Shown here piece after piece: positions 17,230 to 25,059 of a stretch of DNA of 36,417 nt. A program made the translations under genes and the position numbers. Location of the stretch: positions 1-36,417 of the forward strand of contig JAKBZR010000028.1 of NCBI GenBank assembly GCA_021842405.1. The letters are read 5' to 3'. Position 1 is the first letter of the stretch; every line of letters begins with the position of its first letter. Source of the stretch: a bacterium. GTDB lineage: Bacteria > Armatimonadota > Chthonomonadetes > Chthonomonadales > JAMCWF01. A model generated the notes under the pieces. That model worked only from the letters and a program-made list of their open reading frames with translations. It made no database searches and had not been told where the DNA came from.

Positions 17230-17680
17230 GGTGAGGTTCTCGCTATGAAATGATCACTGGTTCTCGGATCGTCAATAGTTGCATTGAAAGCAGACCGCTA
17301 CGCTGCAATTGGAATCCCGCGTCTAACAAGTGATCAACTCCTCTCTTCCTCCTCGCAACCGTTCCGTTCTCCTTCCCCCTCCTAGGGGGAGGGCGGGATG
17401 GGGGTCAAGACACACCGCCCTGCAACACCCGCCCAAATTGCCTGGAGAACTCAACTCTTACATGCCTGAGCTCATTGATCATGGTGAATCTATGATGTCC
17501 TGAGTCATAATGCACCCCGTTTGCTCTAGTGCCGAAAGAGAGTAATTAAATCATTGCTGCTATTTTAGCCCGAATCGAACGGTCATGCAAGTGTTTGATC
17601 GGGTGAATATTATTGCAAGGACTGGAGGTATGATCATCTTACGGGCTAAATCCTTGCGAAAATCGTTGAAGGGAGATCAA
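17230..17680. other. Divergent intergenic region between the kinase and the GyrI-like gene
   Basis: This 451-base stretch separates two diverging genes and must hold promoters for both. I cannot pick out a full -35/-10 pair with confidence. CATAAT at 17506-17511 is a possible -10 for the + strand, but no acceptable -35 lies 16-18 bases before it. A G/C-rich hairpin sits at 17371-17393. A + strand open frame reaching back to 17585 would add 32 residues to the downstream gene, but the strong ribosome binding site GGGAG at 17671-17675 argues against it. Confidence 0.4.
17371..17393. repeat. C-run/G-run hairpin, possible fragment of a dispersed repeat
   Basis: TCCCCC at 17374-17379 pairs with GGGGGA at 17385-17390 around a 5-base loop. 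The stem extends to about 9 pairs with one mismatch or G-U. It is followed by the G-rich GGGCGGGATGGGGG. Such C-run/G-run units occur as dispersed intergenic repeats in many bacteria. Only one copy is seen in this window, and there is no T-run to make it a terminator. Confidence 0.4.
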
Positions 17681-18163
17681 ATGTTGGATTACAAAATCGT
17701 TGAGCAGGCAGGATTTTACGCAATTGGAAAGGCGATTACGGTCAGCACCAAGGAAGATGAAAATTTAGACCATATCCCGCGGTTCTGGGACGAGTGCAGC
17801 CGCGACGGCACGCTTGAGAAGCTCTGCGCCGATTTCCATCGCGAGGAGATGCTGGGCGTCTGCACCGACTTCGACCACCAGAGCGGTCGGTTCACCTATA
17901 TGATTGCGGTCAGAGGCGGCGAAGCCTACGTCGGTCAGGATTACCTGGTACGGCAAATCCCGGCCAATACCTGGGCGGTCTTCACCTCTACGGGGCCGAT
18001 GCCGGATGCGATTCAAGCGGTTTGGCGGCACATCTTTCAGGAGTGGCTCCCATCTTCCGGTTATGAACATGCCGATGCGCCCGATCTGGAGGTCTATCCG
18101 CCGGGAGATCCGAACTCCGTGAACTACCGGTGCGAGGTCTGGATACCGATCATCAAAAAGTAA
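17681..18163 (+). CDS. Stand-alone GyrI-like effector-binding protein
   Basis: The 160-residue protein matches the GyrI-like small-molecule-binding domain found at the C-terminus of AraC-type and MerR-type regulators. The N-terminus MLDYKIVEQAGFYAIGKAIT, the middle FTYMIAVRGGEAYVGQDYLV and TWAVFTSTGPMPDAIQAVW are typical. The end VNYRCEVWIPIIKK is typical too. No DNA-binding domain is fused, so it is probably a ligand-binding or hydrolase-type (SbmC-like) stand-alone protein. The start at 17681 is chosen for the Shine-Dalgarno GGGAG at 17671-17675 and because family members begin near this residue. It is monocistronic, with a likely terminator directly after it. The ligand is unknown. Confidence 0.85.
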   Translation: MLDYKIVEQAGFYAIGKAITVSTKEDENLDHIPRFWDECSRDGTLEKLCADFHREEMLGVCTDFDHQSGRFTYMIAVRGGEAYVGQDYLVRQIPANTWAVFTSTGPMPDAIQAVWRHIFQEWLPSSGYEHADAPDLEVYPPGDPNSVNYRCEVWIPIIKK

Positions 18164-18168
18164 AAGTC

Positions 18169-18198
18169 AAGAGGGCATCACTGATGCCCCTCTTTCTA
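18169..18198 (+). terminator. Probable rho-independent terminator after the GyrI-like gene
   Basis: GGGCAT at 18173-18178 pairs with ATGCCC at 18184-18189 around a 5-base loop. The flanking AGA and TCT can extend the stem past a bulged C. The 3' side runs into TCTTTCTAACTTT, a moderate T-rich tail. It starts six bases after the stop codon, which is the right place. Confidence 0.6.
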
Positions 18199-18479
18199 AC
18201 TTTCGATGAATGCGGTTCAAGAATTTAGATTCCATGTACGGATGGGGGTGGAATCGCCCACATCACACCCAATCCATCACAACCGACCGTAAAGTAAGGA
18301 AACGCGAAAAAGTTGACCGAATATCCCGCAACCCCTTAATTTCTCATCCCAATCAACCAACAATTTTACCAGGTTATCCTAATCCGAATTTGACAGCGAA
18401 TCGACGACCGCTTTCATCAGTCGAATGAATCCGTTCAAGGGGACTGTGATTCCGATCGCAAACAGAAAGGCACATCCCG
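18199..18479. promoter_or_regulatory. Leader and probable promoter region of the flagellar operon
   Basis: The roughly 280 bases between the terminator and fliK hold no convincing gene. The promoter of the flagellar operon may lie here, or the operon may continue from further left. Candidates are TTGACC at 18313-18318 with a weak -10 TTAATT 17 bases later, and TTGACA at 18390-18395 without a good -10. I see no clear sigma-28 (TAAA-N15-GCCGATAA) or sigma-54 (GG-N10-GC) site. AAAGG at 18466-18470 is the ribosome binding site for the GTG of fliK. Confidence 0.35.
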
Positions 18480-21014
18480 GTGCAACACGCAACACCAACA
18501 CCGGCATATATTAATAGTGCAGTAGGCCAAGGCGGCGCGGCGAAAAGTGCGCTAGCGCCCGCCGGTTACGATGTCGGGGCCGGAGCGGACGATTTCGCCC
18601 AGATGCTGGAAGGTCTGTTTCCCACCGGCTCCCATTCATCACAACCGGCGTCGGCACAGCCGGGTTCTGCTCTCCCAAACAACCTCCCGCCGCGGTCAAC
18701 CCCCATTACCGATGCTCAAACCGCCATCAAACGGGCGTTGGTTGGAGGCAATCGCCAATCTGCGTCAGATAATCAAAAGGCCGAAGGGAAGCCGGAGGTA
18801 TCTCAATCATTCGGCCCACAAGTCAACAAAACAGAATCCCCGGATAAATCGCGAGCGAAGACGCCAACTATTTCCTTCGTGCCGGAAATTCAGGTTGCTG
18901 CCGTTTCAGTTCCCATTCTCACCTCCGATTTTATTTCGGCGCCGGGAACGATTAGTATAGCGAACGCCGGCAGCTCGCAAACTAACGTAAATCAAGCACT
19001 TCCTACTCTTTCTGCTCAAAACGAGAGCGGGACGATCTCAGAAATGAGAGTGGGACTGGCGTCGGAGGCAGCAACTAATCCTGCTGCCAAGCCGTTGGCT
19101 CTAAAATCAGTGAACACAACCGGCCAAGCGCTGTCCCACAGCCCAAAATCTTCCAATCTTCCCGTATCGAACGATTTCATCCCTGAGCTAACGTTGGCCA
19201 AGCCGTCAATCACCGCTTTTCCAAACTCCGAAATGGCTCTGGGTTCCGCAACGGCTGGTTTGAAAACAGCTAAGGCCGTCGCCGTTACCGCCCAGACCAC
19301 TCCATCGGCCTCAGGCAAGATCAACACCGCTCAGCCGGCAAGTTCATCCGCAGCAGGCGCAGAGGCGTTAAGCCCGCCATCCGTAATCCAACGATCCGAC
19401 CCTATCACACCACTGGAAGAAGCGGCCGGGATAGTAAAGGGCGCAACGATTATAAGCTCGTCCGCATCGCAGGTCGCTGAAAAAGCCCCGGCGCCGCCGG
19501 CTTTGCCCGCAACGAGTATCAATGAGCAAGCGGCTTTAAATGAACCGGTTGCTTCGGCGATCGGTTTGAAAGATGTTCAGGGGAAACCGCCCGCCGCGCC
19601 TTTCACCAGCCCTTTGACAACGGAAGGAGCTGCAAACCTGGGAAAAGCGGGTTCTCAAACAAAATCGGCGGTCGTACCCAATGAACCTCGATCTCTCAGC
19701 GGACAGATGGCTGAAACGGCATCAACCAGCGGTTCGGCAATCACTCAGAAACCGGGGCTATCCAGTGCGGCCGCCCCAGCAGCGGATATCCCATCACCAT
19801 CGACAAGCTCGGTTCAATCGGACGGAATGAAGATCGCGGCTAGGCCGGTCTCCCCGACACCCAACATCCCCGTTTCTCCGGTGTCAAGCGATGCAATCAT
19901 GCAGCCCATTTCAGCACCGGTCGTTGCAGGTGCCGGCCAGAATACACCCGCACTCCAACCGTCCAATTCTATGCCGGCCGAGAGCGTGGGAATAACGGCA
20001 TCGAAGGGAGCGGTTGCAGTCGTTCAATTACCGGTAGCGATTCAGGGAAATGTGATCTCGTCCGAAAACAGGCCTTCGTTGAGCGCATTTTCGGGTGCAA
20101 TTTCAGATGCTTATGCAATCCCAAACCGGCCGGAGCTAACGAGCGCCGCCGGTCTGATTCCATTACCGACCATAGCACCAAAATTGAACCGTTCCAGCGA
20201 ACCCACCGTCGGCCTGCTCAAAGCCAATTTCAGCCTAAAGCCTGCATTGGGTAATGTGCCAAACCCCGGGCCGGCTGTGAACGATTATATCCACTCTCTG
20301 CTCGCTCAAGGCAGCCCTGAAATCGCCGGTAACGTCCGCGACACGGCAGCGGCGCCCGCCCCCGCAACACCCGCCGGCGCTGCGGGTGTAGATCGCAGCG
20401 CTCTAACCTGGATACCCACCGCACACGATTCCAACCCGCCAAAACCGGATGGAGCGCCGGCTTTGAGATCGGCTTCCGGCGGTAACCGTTTCGCGAACCA
20501 GATGGTGACCGCTCCGGTTGCACCAACCGGCCTTGCATCGAGCGGTGTCACCGGCGCGAACGGCAACCCGGCCCCTTCCGTGCAGGGGCAGGCGGTCATC
20601 CACCAGATCGCCGACCTGATCGATCGGGCGCATTCGGCCGCTTCATCTCAGCAAGTGGTTCTGCAGCTTAAACCGGAACATCTAGGCAGCGTCCGGCTGG
20701 AGCTGAGGAGCACCGGAGACGGCGTTACGGCTCGCGTGATCACCGAAAGCCCGGAGGTGAAACAGACTCTGGAACAGGGGAGAGCCGACCTCCAAAATAT
20801 GATGCAGCAGCGGGGCGTTAATCTATCCAGCCTGGACGTGTCGGTGGGTTTCGCCCAGAGCGGGATGCGCAGCTTTGAGCGGAATTTCAGGGAATCGGCC
20901 GGCGGTAGTGGCGTCCGGCCGCTGAGCGTATCCCACTCGACTGAGCCGGCCGTTCCAATTGAGCGGTCGCGGATTGCACCGTCAGGTTACTCGCGGCTTG
21001 ATACGCTGGCGTGA
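18480..21014 (+). CDS. fliK: Flagellar hook-length control protein FliK
   Basis: FliK is a secreted molecular ruler that measures the hook and then switches the export gate (FlhB) from rod/hook to filament substrates. The C-terminal domain at residues about 695-790 is the conserved Flg_hook fold: QQVVLQLKPEHLGSVRLELR followed by GVTARVITESPEVKQTLEQG and LQNMMQQRGVNLSSLDVSVG. The first 690 residues are low-complexity, rich in Ala, Pro, Ser, Thr and Gly, as expected of an extended ruler. At 844 residues it is about twice the Salmonella protein (405). The start is a GTG with AAAGG about nine bases upstream. It is the first flagellar gene here; the fliE-fliJ genes usually upstream are absent. Confidence 0.93.
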   Translation: MQHATPTPAYINSAVGQGGAAKSALAPAGYDVGAGADDFAQMLEGLFPTGSHSSQPASAQPGSALPNNLPPRSTPITDAQTAIKRALVGGNRQSASDNQKAEGKPEVSQSFGPQVNKTESPDKSRAKTPTISFVPEIQVAAVSVPILTSDFISAPGTISIANAGSSQTNVNQALPTLSAQNESGTISEMRVGLASEAATNPAAKPLALKSVNTTGQALSHSPKSSNLPVSNDFIPELTLAKPSITAFPNSEMALGSATAGLKTAKAVAVTAQTTPSASGKINTAQPASSSAAGAEALSPPSVIQRSDPITPLEEAAGIVKGATIISSSASQVAEKAPAPPALPATSINEQAALNEPVASAIGLKDVQGKPPAAPFTSPLTTEGAANLGKAGSQTKSAVVPNEPRSLSGQMAETASTSGSAITQKPGLSSAAAPAADIPSPSTSSVQSDGMKIAARPVSPTPNIPVSPVSSDAIMQPISAPVVAGAGQNTPALQPSNSMPAESVGITASKGAVAVVQLPVAIQGNVISSENRPSLSAFSGAISDAYAIPNRPELTSAAGLIPLPTIAPKLNRSSEPTVGLLKANFSLKPALGNVPNPGPAVNDYIHSLLAQGSPEIAGNVRDTAAAPAPATPAGAAGVDRSALTWIPTAHDSNPPKPDGAPALRSASGGNRFANQMVTAPVAPTGLASSGVTGANGNPAPSVQGQAVIHQIADLIDRAHSAASSQQVVLQLKPEHLGSVRLELRSTGDGVTARVITESPEVKQTLEQGRADLQNMMQQRGVNLSSLDVSVGFAQSGMRSFERNFRESAGGSGVRPLSVSHSTEPAVPIERSRIAPSGYSRLDTLA

Positions 21015-21058
21015 CCACATTCAACCGGCGCCGAAATCAATGAAAAGGAGGAACTAAG

Positions 21059-21115
21059 ATCGTTTCTATTTACTGGATTAAACGAACAATGCTCTGTAAG
21101 GAGGTGATAACGTGA
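21059..21115 (+). other. Possible 18-residue leader ORF with a non-canonical start before flgD
   Basis: The strong Shine-Dalgarno AAAAGGAGGA at 21043-21052 is not followed by ATG, GTG or TTG at the right distance. It is followed by ATC at 21059. From there an open frame encodes IVSIYWIKRTMLCKEVIT and stops at a TGA that overlaps the flgD GTG (GTGA at 21112-21115). The flgD ribosome binding site lies inside its last codons. A shorter version could begin at the ATG at 21089. It may be a translational-coupling leader, a relic, or a spare ribosome-binding site. Confidence 0.25.
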
Positions 21116-21561
21116 ACGCGGCAGCGTTAAGCTCAACAACACAAACCAGCTCAACCAATCAAGCCAGCAGTGCGGCGCAGATCAGCAACAGCACTTCGCA
21201 GATTGGTGAGCAGAACTTTCTTCAACTGTTGGTTGCCGAGATGCAAAATCAGGATCCCAGTTCCCCATTGGATCCGACCCAATTTATGGGGCAGCTCGCT
21301 CAATTTTCAACGGTTGAGGGAATTAACAATCTCACCGGTTCGAGCACACAGTTGGAGGGCGCCCAGCTTTTAGGGCGTAACGTGACAGCCAGCATTGTGC
21401 AGAACGGCGCTTCCACCCGGGTCAATGGGGTGGTCAATGGGGTTCAATTCCAATCGGATGGGGTGCATCTGATGGTCGGCCCGAACAACACAAATGTCCC
21501 GCTGACGAACGTCACGGAGGTGCAGCCGATACAGACTAGCGCCACCGGTTCCGGGGGCTAG
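21112..21561 (+). CDS. flgD: Flagellar hook assembly (cap) protein FlgD
   Basis: FlgD is the scaffold that caps the growing hook and is needed for FlgE polymerisation. Residues about 30-80 carry the family signature GEQNFLQLLVAEMQNQDPSS and DPTQFMGQLAQFSTVEGINN. The remainder (LLGRNVTASIVQNG and following) is a short Tudor-like segment. At 149 residues it is much shorter than the E. coli protein (231) and lacks an obvious Ig-like insertion, as in Bacillus-type FlgD. The GTG start has an exceptionally good ribosome binding site, TAAGGAGGTGAT at 21097-21108, complementary to the whole anti-Shine-Dalgarno. The neighbours fliK and flgE support the call. Confidence 0.94.
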   Translation: MNAAALSSTTQTSSTNQASSAAQISNSTSQIGEQNFLQLLVAEMQNQDPSSPLDPTQFMGQLAQFSTVEGINNLTGSSTQLEGAQLLGRNVTASIVQNGASTRVNGVVNGVQFQSDGVHLMVGPNNTNVPLTNVTEVQPIQTSATGSGG

Positions 21562-21594
21562 CGCCCGATCGGTTAGCCCGATGAGGATTCGATA

Positions 21595-21978
21595 GTGCTG
21601 CAGTCCACTTCAAAAATCAACCCGGCAAATATCGCTTCAGCGACGCAATCACCCACCGACGGGCGAAAGCGGTTGGAGGAGCGCTCGTTTGCTGATATGC
21701 TGGCTTCAGTTCAGTCCGATCAGAGCGCACTGCGGTTTTCGGCGCACGCCCAAACGCGGTTGAAATCGCGCGAGATTCAACTGGCTCCGGCTCAGATGAA
21801 TCGAATCGGTGATGCGGTCAATCGCGCCGCATCCAAGGGAGCAAAGGAATCGCTGGTGCTGGTTGATGATTTGGCGATGGTGGTAAGCATATCGAATCGA
21901 ACGGTCATTACCGTGATGGACAAAGAAAACTTAAAACAGAACGTCTTCACCAATATAGATAGCGCGGTCATCGCGTAA
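21595..21978 (+). CDS. Flagellar operon protein, TIGR02530 family
   Basis: The 127-residue protein matches the small family found between flgD and flgE in Firmicutes-type flagellar operons (TIGR02530). The typical block is RFSAHAQTRLKSREIQLAPA with KESLVLVDDLAMVVSISNRT. The end VITVMDKENLKQNVFTNIDS is also typical. The precise role is not established; gene position suggests a hook-assembly function, perhaps as a chaperone. No signal peptide or membrane segment is present. The start is a GTG preceded by GAGG. It follows flgD by 33 bases and is separated from flgE by a 133-base gap that can fold into hairpins. Confidence 0.88.
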   Translation: MLQSTSKINPANIASATQSPTDGRKRLEERSFADMLASVQSDQSALRFSAHAQTRLKSREIQLAPAQMNRIGDAVNRAASKGAKESLVLVDDLAMVVSISNRTVITVMDKENLKQNVFTNIDSAVIA

Positions 21979-22021
21979 TCGGTGAGGCAATCAACGTAAT
22001 CTTGCCAATCGGCAGATAGAT

Positions 22022-22065
22022 CGGAAGAGCCGGACCGACGTCCTAGAGGGCGCGGAGGCTCTCCG
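22022..22065 (+). promoter_or_regulatory. Structured leader upstream of flgE
   Basis: A closing stem pairs AGAGCC (22026-22031) with GGCTCT (22057-22062). It is extended by CGG (22022-22024) with CCG (22063-22065) past a bulged A. Inside, GGAC (22032-22035) and GTCC (22040-22043) form a tetraloop hairpin. No T-run follows, so it is not a standard terminator. It may stabilise or control the mRNA of the abundant hook protein. It does not match any riboswitch consensus I can recall. Confidence 0.4.
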
Positions 22066-22111
22066 TTTCCTGAACGATGGATGGAAACGTTAACACGGAG
22101 GTCAAAAGAAA

Positions 22112-23863
22112 ATGTTACAAGCGATGTTCTCGGGCGTAAGCGGACTGCTCGCCCATCAGGAAGAGATTGATGTCATCGGCAACAATATCGCCAACGTCAA
22201 TACGCCGGGTTATCGAGCAGCCAATGTTACCTTCGAGGACCAACTATCACAAACTTTACGCTCGGCCGCCGGTCCAACCAGCACTCTGGGCGGTCAAAAC
22301 CCATTGCAGGTTGGGCTGGGCGTGTTGGCCGGCGCAATCGGCACCAATCAAACGCAGGGCAACCTGCAGAGCACCGGTAACAATACCGATCTCGCAATTC
22401 AAGGCAACGGCTACTTTATGGTCGGCTCCGGCTCCAACATCTACTATACCCGGAACGGCTCCTTTGCTCTGGACAGCGCCGGCAACCTGGTCTATGCGTC
22501 CACCGGAATGAAGCTGCTGGGATATCAGGCCAGCCCATCGGGAGTTATTGATCCCACCCAGCCGGTGACTTCAGCGTCCTCAATTACGATTCCGCTGGGA
22601 ACGCTCACCAGCGTGGCGCCCACCCAAAACATCGGGATGGTGGGCAATTTAGACGGCGCGGTCGCTCAAGCATCAACCAATGTGGCCTACAGGGGCAACC
22701 TGGACAGCACCGCCACCCCCTCCACCAGCACTCCAAGCCCGCTGACCACCACCGTCTACGATTCGATGGGCAACGCCCACACGGTTGAGGTGACCTTCTC
22801 CAATCCGGTAGATGGCAGCCCGTTAACCTCGCCGCCTGCCCCGGCCGGCAGCACCCGCTCATGGGACGTGCAGGTAAAAGTTGACGGCACTACCACTTTT
22901 GATAGCTCAACCGGCAACAAATCAAAGCTGTACTCCACTTCGTCGGGGTTCACCTTCGCTTCATTGTCTACCGGCGCCTCACTGGGAGCCGATATCAATC
23001 TGAATGGGCAATCAGGCGATAATAACACCTCCGAAGTCCCGGGAACCGGCGGGGCACCCGCCTTTCCGCTTACGCTTAACTTCAGCGCTCTCACCGATAC
23101 GGCCGGCACTTCGACCCTAGGCGGAGTCGCTGACGGTCAAGCCGGTGGACCGCCGAACTGGTCTACCTCGGTTACCGCTTACGACAGCCTCGGGGTAGGG
23201 CACCTGGTTACTTTTAACTACAACCGGGTCAGCTTGGGATCGAATCCGCCTATCGGAGCGACTCAACGCTGGGACTGGAGCGCACAGGTGGCCGGCTCGA
23301 CCGTCGCCTCTGATACGACCAGTGGAAACTCGCCGCTCTACTTCGATGCGAACGGCAAACTGATCAGCGGCTCAACGCAAAACTTGAGCATACCGCTCAG
23401 CAACGGCGCCACCACGCCGGCAAGCGTCACGGTGAACATGAGCTCGATTACTCAGTTGGCCGGCGATTCCAGTGTAACGGTGGGAAGTCAGGACGGCTAT
23501 TCGCTGGGCACCCTGCAGTCATTTACCATATCGCAGTCCGGCCTGCTAACCGGTGTGTTCTCGAACGGTCAAACTCGCACCATCGGGCAGATCGCACTGG
23601 GGACCTTCACCAACCCGTCCGGCTTGGAAAAGATCGGTGACAACATGTTCCGCGCCTCCAGCAACTCGGGCTTGCCCCAAGTGGGAATGGCCAACAACAA
23701 CGGAAATGGGACCATCAATCCCGGATTTCTGGAGATGTCGAACGTTGACCTCTCCACCGAGTTTGCCGATCTCATCGTAACGGAGAGAGGCTTCCAGGCG
23801 AATACCAAGATCGTCACGGCGGTAGATCAGCTCCTGCAGAACGTGATCAATATGATGCAGTAG
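22112..23863 (+). CDS. flgE: Flagellar hook protein FlgE
   Basis: FlgE polymerises into the flexible hook joining the basal body to the filament. The N-terminal rod-type motif MFSGVSGLLAHQEEIDVIGN and NIANVNTPGYRAANVTFEDQ is intact. So is the C-terminal block NVDLSTEFADLIVTERGFQA with VTAVDQLLQNVINMMQ, which forms the coiled D0 domain. The central 400 residues are Ser/Thr/Gly-rich beta domains, surface exposed. At 583 residues it is larger than the Salmonella protein (403). I see no cysteine, so a spirochaete-type lysinoalanine crosslink is not expected. The ATG has GGAGGT at 22097-22102 about nine bases upstream. A hairpin lies just after the stop. Confidence 0.96.
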   Translation: MLQAMFSGVSGLLAHQEEIDVIGNNIANVNTPGYRAANVTFEDQLSQTLRSAAGPTSTLGGQNPLQVGLGVLAGAIGTNQTQGNLQSTGNNTDLAIQGNGYFMVGSGSNIYYTRNGSFALDSAGNLVYASTGMKLLGYQASPSGVIDPTQPVTSASSITIPLGTLTSVAPTQNIGMVGNLDGAVAQASTNVAYRGNLDSTATPSTSTPSPLTTTVYDSMGNAHTVEVTFSNPVDGSPLTSPPAPAGSTRSWDVQVKVDGTTTFDSSTGNKSKLYSTSSGFTFASLSTGASLGADINLNGQSGDNNTSEVPGTGGAPAFPLTLNFSALTDTAGTSTLGGVADGQAGGPPNWSTSVTAYDSLGVGHLVTFNYNRVSLGSNPPIGATQRWDWSAQVAGSTVASDTTSGNSPLYFDANGKLISGSTQNLSIPLSNGATTPASVTVNMSSITQLAGDSSVTVGSQDGYSLGTLQSFTISQSGLLTGVFSNGQTRTIGQIALGTFTNPSGLEKIGDNMFRASSNSGLPQVGMANNNGNGTINPGFLEMSNVDLSTEFADLIVTERGFQANTKIVTAVDQLLQNVINMMQ

Positions 23864-23878
23864 ATCGGCGAGCGATGA

Positions 23879-23914
23879 TGGCGGGTGTTGGAAATGAACG
23901 GCACCCGCCATTTC
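23879..23914 (+). terminator. Hairpin between flgE and flbD, attenuator or mRNA-stabilising stem
   Basis: TGGCGGGTG at 23879-23887 pairs perfectly over nine bases with CACCCGCCA at 23902-23910, with a 14-base loop and a short TTTC tail. The T-run is too weak for full termination. It could partially terminate after flgE or protect its 3' end, giving more hook protein than downstream products. Confidence 0.5.
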
Positions 23915-23924
23915 AGAGGGAGAT

Positions 23925-24233
23925 ATGATAAGAGTTACGCGATTTAACCATTCCGAGCTGATGGTCAATGCAGACCTGATTGAGTTCGTGGAAAATACGC
24001 CCGACACCGTTATCACCATGCTAACCGGCCGGAAAGTGCTGGTGCTCGAGCCGGTTGAAGAGGTGGTCGCCCGCATCAAGCAGTACCGCCGAGAGGTGGG
24101 AATGTCTTTGCATCGTCTGGAGGGCGCCGAAGCGGCACCGGTGGAATATGAAGAGCCGATGGGTCACCCGCATCTGGCGGATCGGACGTCCGGCCGGGCA
24201 GGAATTCGAATTGAGCATGGTGGCGGCGCTTAG
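23925..24233 (+). CDS. FlbD/SwrD-type flagellar protein with an extended tail
   Basis: The first 65 residues match the FlbD/SwrD family: MIRVTRFNHSELMVNADLIE, FVENTPDTVITMLTGRKVLV and a helix ending near RIKQYRRE. In Bacillus subtilis the SwrD member raises motor torque, probably through the stator. The usual place is between flgE and motA, as here. The family is normally about 65-80 residues. This one has 102, with a tail containing histidines and glycines (MGHPHLADRTSGRAG, then EHGGGA) of unknown role. The start ATG has AGAGGG only four bases upstream. This is not the Caulobacter regulator of the same name. Confidence 0.88.
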   Translation: MIRVTRFNHSELMVNADLIEFVENTPDTVITMLTGRKVLVLEPVEEVVARIKQYRREVGMSLHRLEGAEAAPVEYEEPMGHPHLADRTSGRAGIRIEHGGGA

Positions 24234-24276
24234 TGTGACAGCCACCCATTCTATTTTTTGGAGATAGGTACGGCGG

Positions 24277-25056
24277 ATGGATACGGCAACGATCGTCGGT
24301 CTTGTTTTAGCTTGGGGCGCTTTGATAGGCAGCGTGCTGCTGGAGGGGGGCCAGTTAAAGTCCTTCATCAGCATTCCGGCTGCGGTTCTGGTATTTGGCG
24401 GCACGATCGGGGCCGGCATGATCAGCTTTAAAATGAACTCGGTTACCGGCATACCGGGCATTATTCGGAATGCCTTTATGGGAAAAGCCCAGGATCCGGG
24501 TGCCGTCATCAAGCTGATGGTGGGATTTGCGGAAAAGGCGCGGCGCGAAGGTCTTCTCATCCTGGAAGATGATGTAAAGCAGCTTAACGATGAGTTTTTG
24601 CAGCGTGGCATCCAGCTTGCGATTGACGGCACCGATCCGGAGCTGGTAAGAGAGATACTGGGAACCGAAATTCAGTTTTTGGAATCCCGTCATAAGGTGG
24701 GGGCACAGTTGTTCGCTACATTCGGCGGTTTCGCGCCGACGCTGGGCATCATCGGCACCGTGATGGGACTGGTGCATATGCTGGCCAATCTCAGCAACCC
24801 CGGCTCAATGGGTCCGGCCATCGCCAGCGCGTTTATCGCAACCCTGTACGGCGTATCCTCAGCCAACCTGATTTTCTTGCCCATATCCAACAAGCTGAAA
24901 ACGCGCAACGAGGAAGAGGTGGTCATCCGGGAGATGATGGTGGAGGGCATCATGGCCATCCAGGCCGGTGATAACCCCCGCATCGTGGAAGAGAAGCTGC
25001 GCGCCTTTCTTGCCCCCAAAATAAGAAAGGCGCTGGCGGAAGTCACCGGAAAATAG
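24277..25056 (+). CDS. motA: Flagellar motor stator protein MotA
   Basis: MotA forms the pentameric ring of the ion-driven stator around a MotB dimer and contacts FliG. The 259 residues have four membrane segments and the family landmarks. These are MDTATIVGLVLAWGALIGSV, GTIGAGMISFKMNS, ESRHKVGAQLFATFGGFAPT with LGIIGTVMGLVHML, and AIASAFIATLYGVSSANLIF. The cytoplasmic loop between helices 2 and 3 carries conserved charges. I cannot decide proton or sodium use from sequence. Upstream is flbD, and motB starts 3 bases after the stop. TTGGAGATAGG at 24259-24269 is the ribosome binding site for the ATG. Confidence 0.97.
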   Translation: MDTATIVGLVLAWGALIGSVLLEGGQLKSFISIPAAVLVFGGTIGAGMISFKMNSVTGIPGIIRNAFMGKAQDPGAVIKLMVGFAEKARREGLLILEDDVKQLNDEFLQRGIQLAIDGTDPELVREILGTEIQFLESRHKVGAQLFATFGGFAPTLGIIGTVMGLVHMLANLSNPGSMGPAIASAFIATLYGVSSANLIFLPISNKLKTRNEEEVVIREMMVEGIMAIQAGDNPRIVEEKLRAFLAPKIRKALAEVTGK

Positions 25057-25059
25057 TCA

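Noticed and set aside
17585-17680. N-terminal extension of the GyrI-like protein
   Set aside because: GGGAG at 17671-17675 and family length place the start at 17681.
18210-18428. 72-residue open frame before fliK
   Set aside because: No ribosome binding site, no family resemblance and composition like non-coding leader; probably chance.
22018-22030. AGATCGGAAGAGC, identical to the first 13 bases of a common sequencing adapter
   Set aside because: The adapter does not continue after base 13 and the sequence joins smoothly into a folded leader before flgE. Chance is the likeliest explanation, but checking read coverage here would be sensible.
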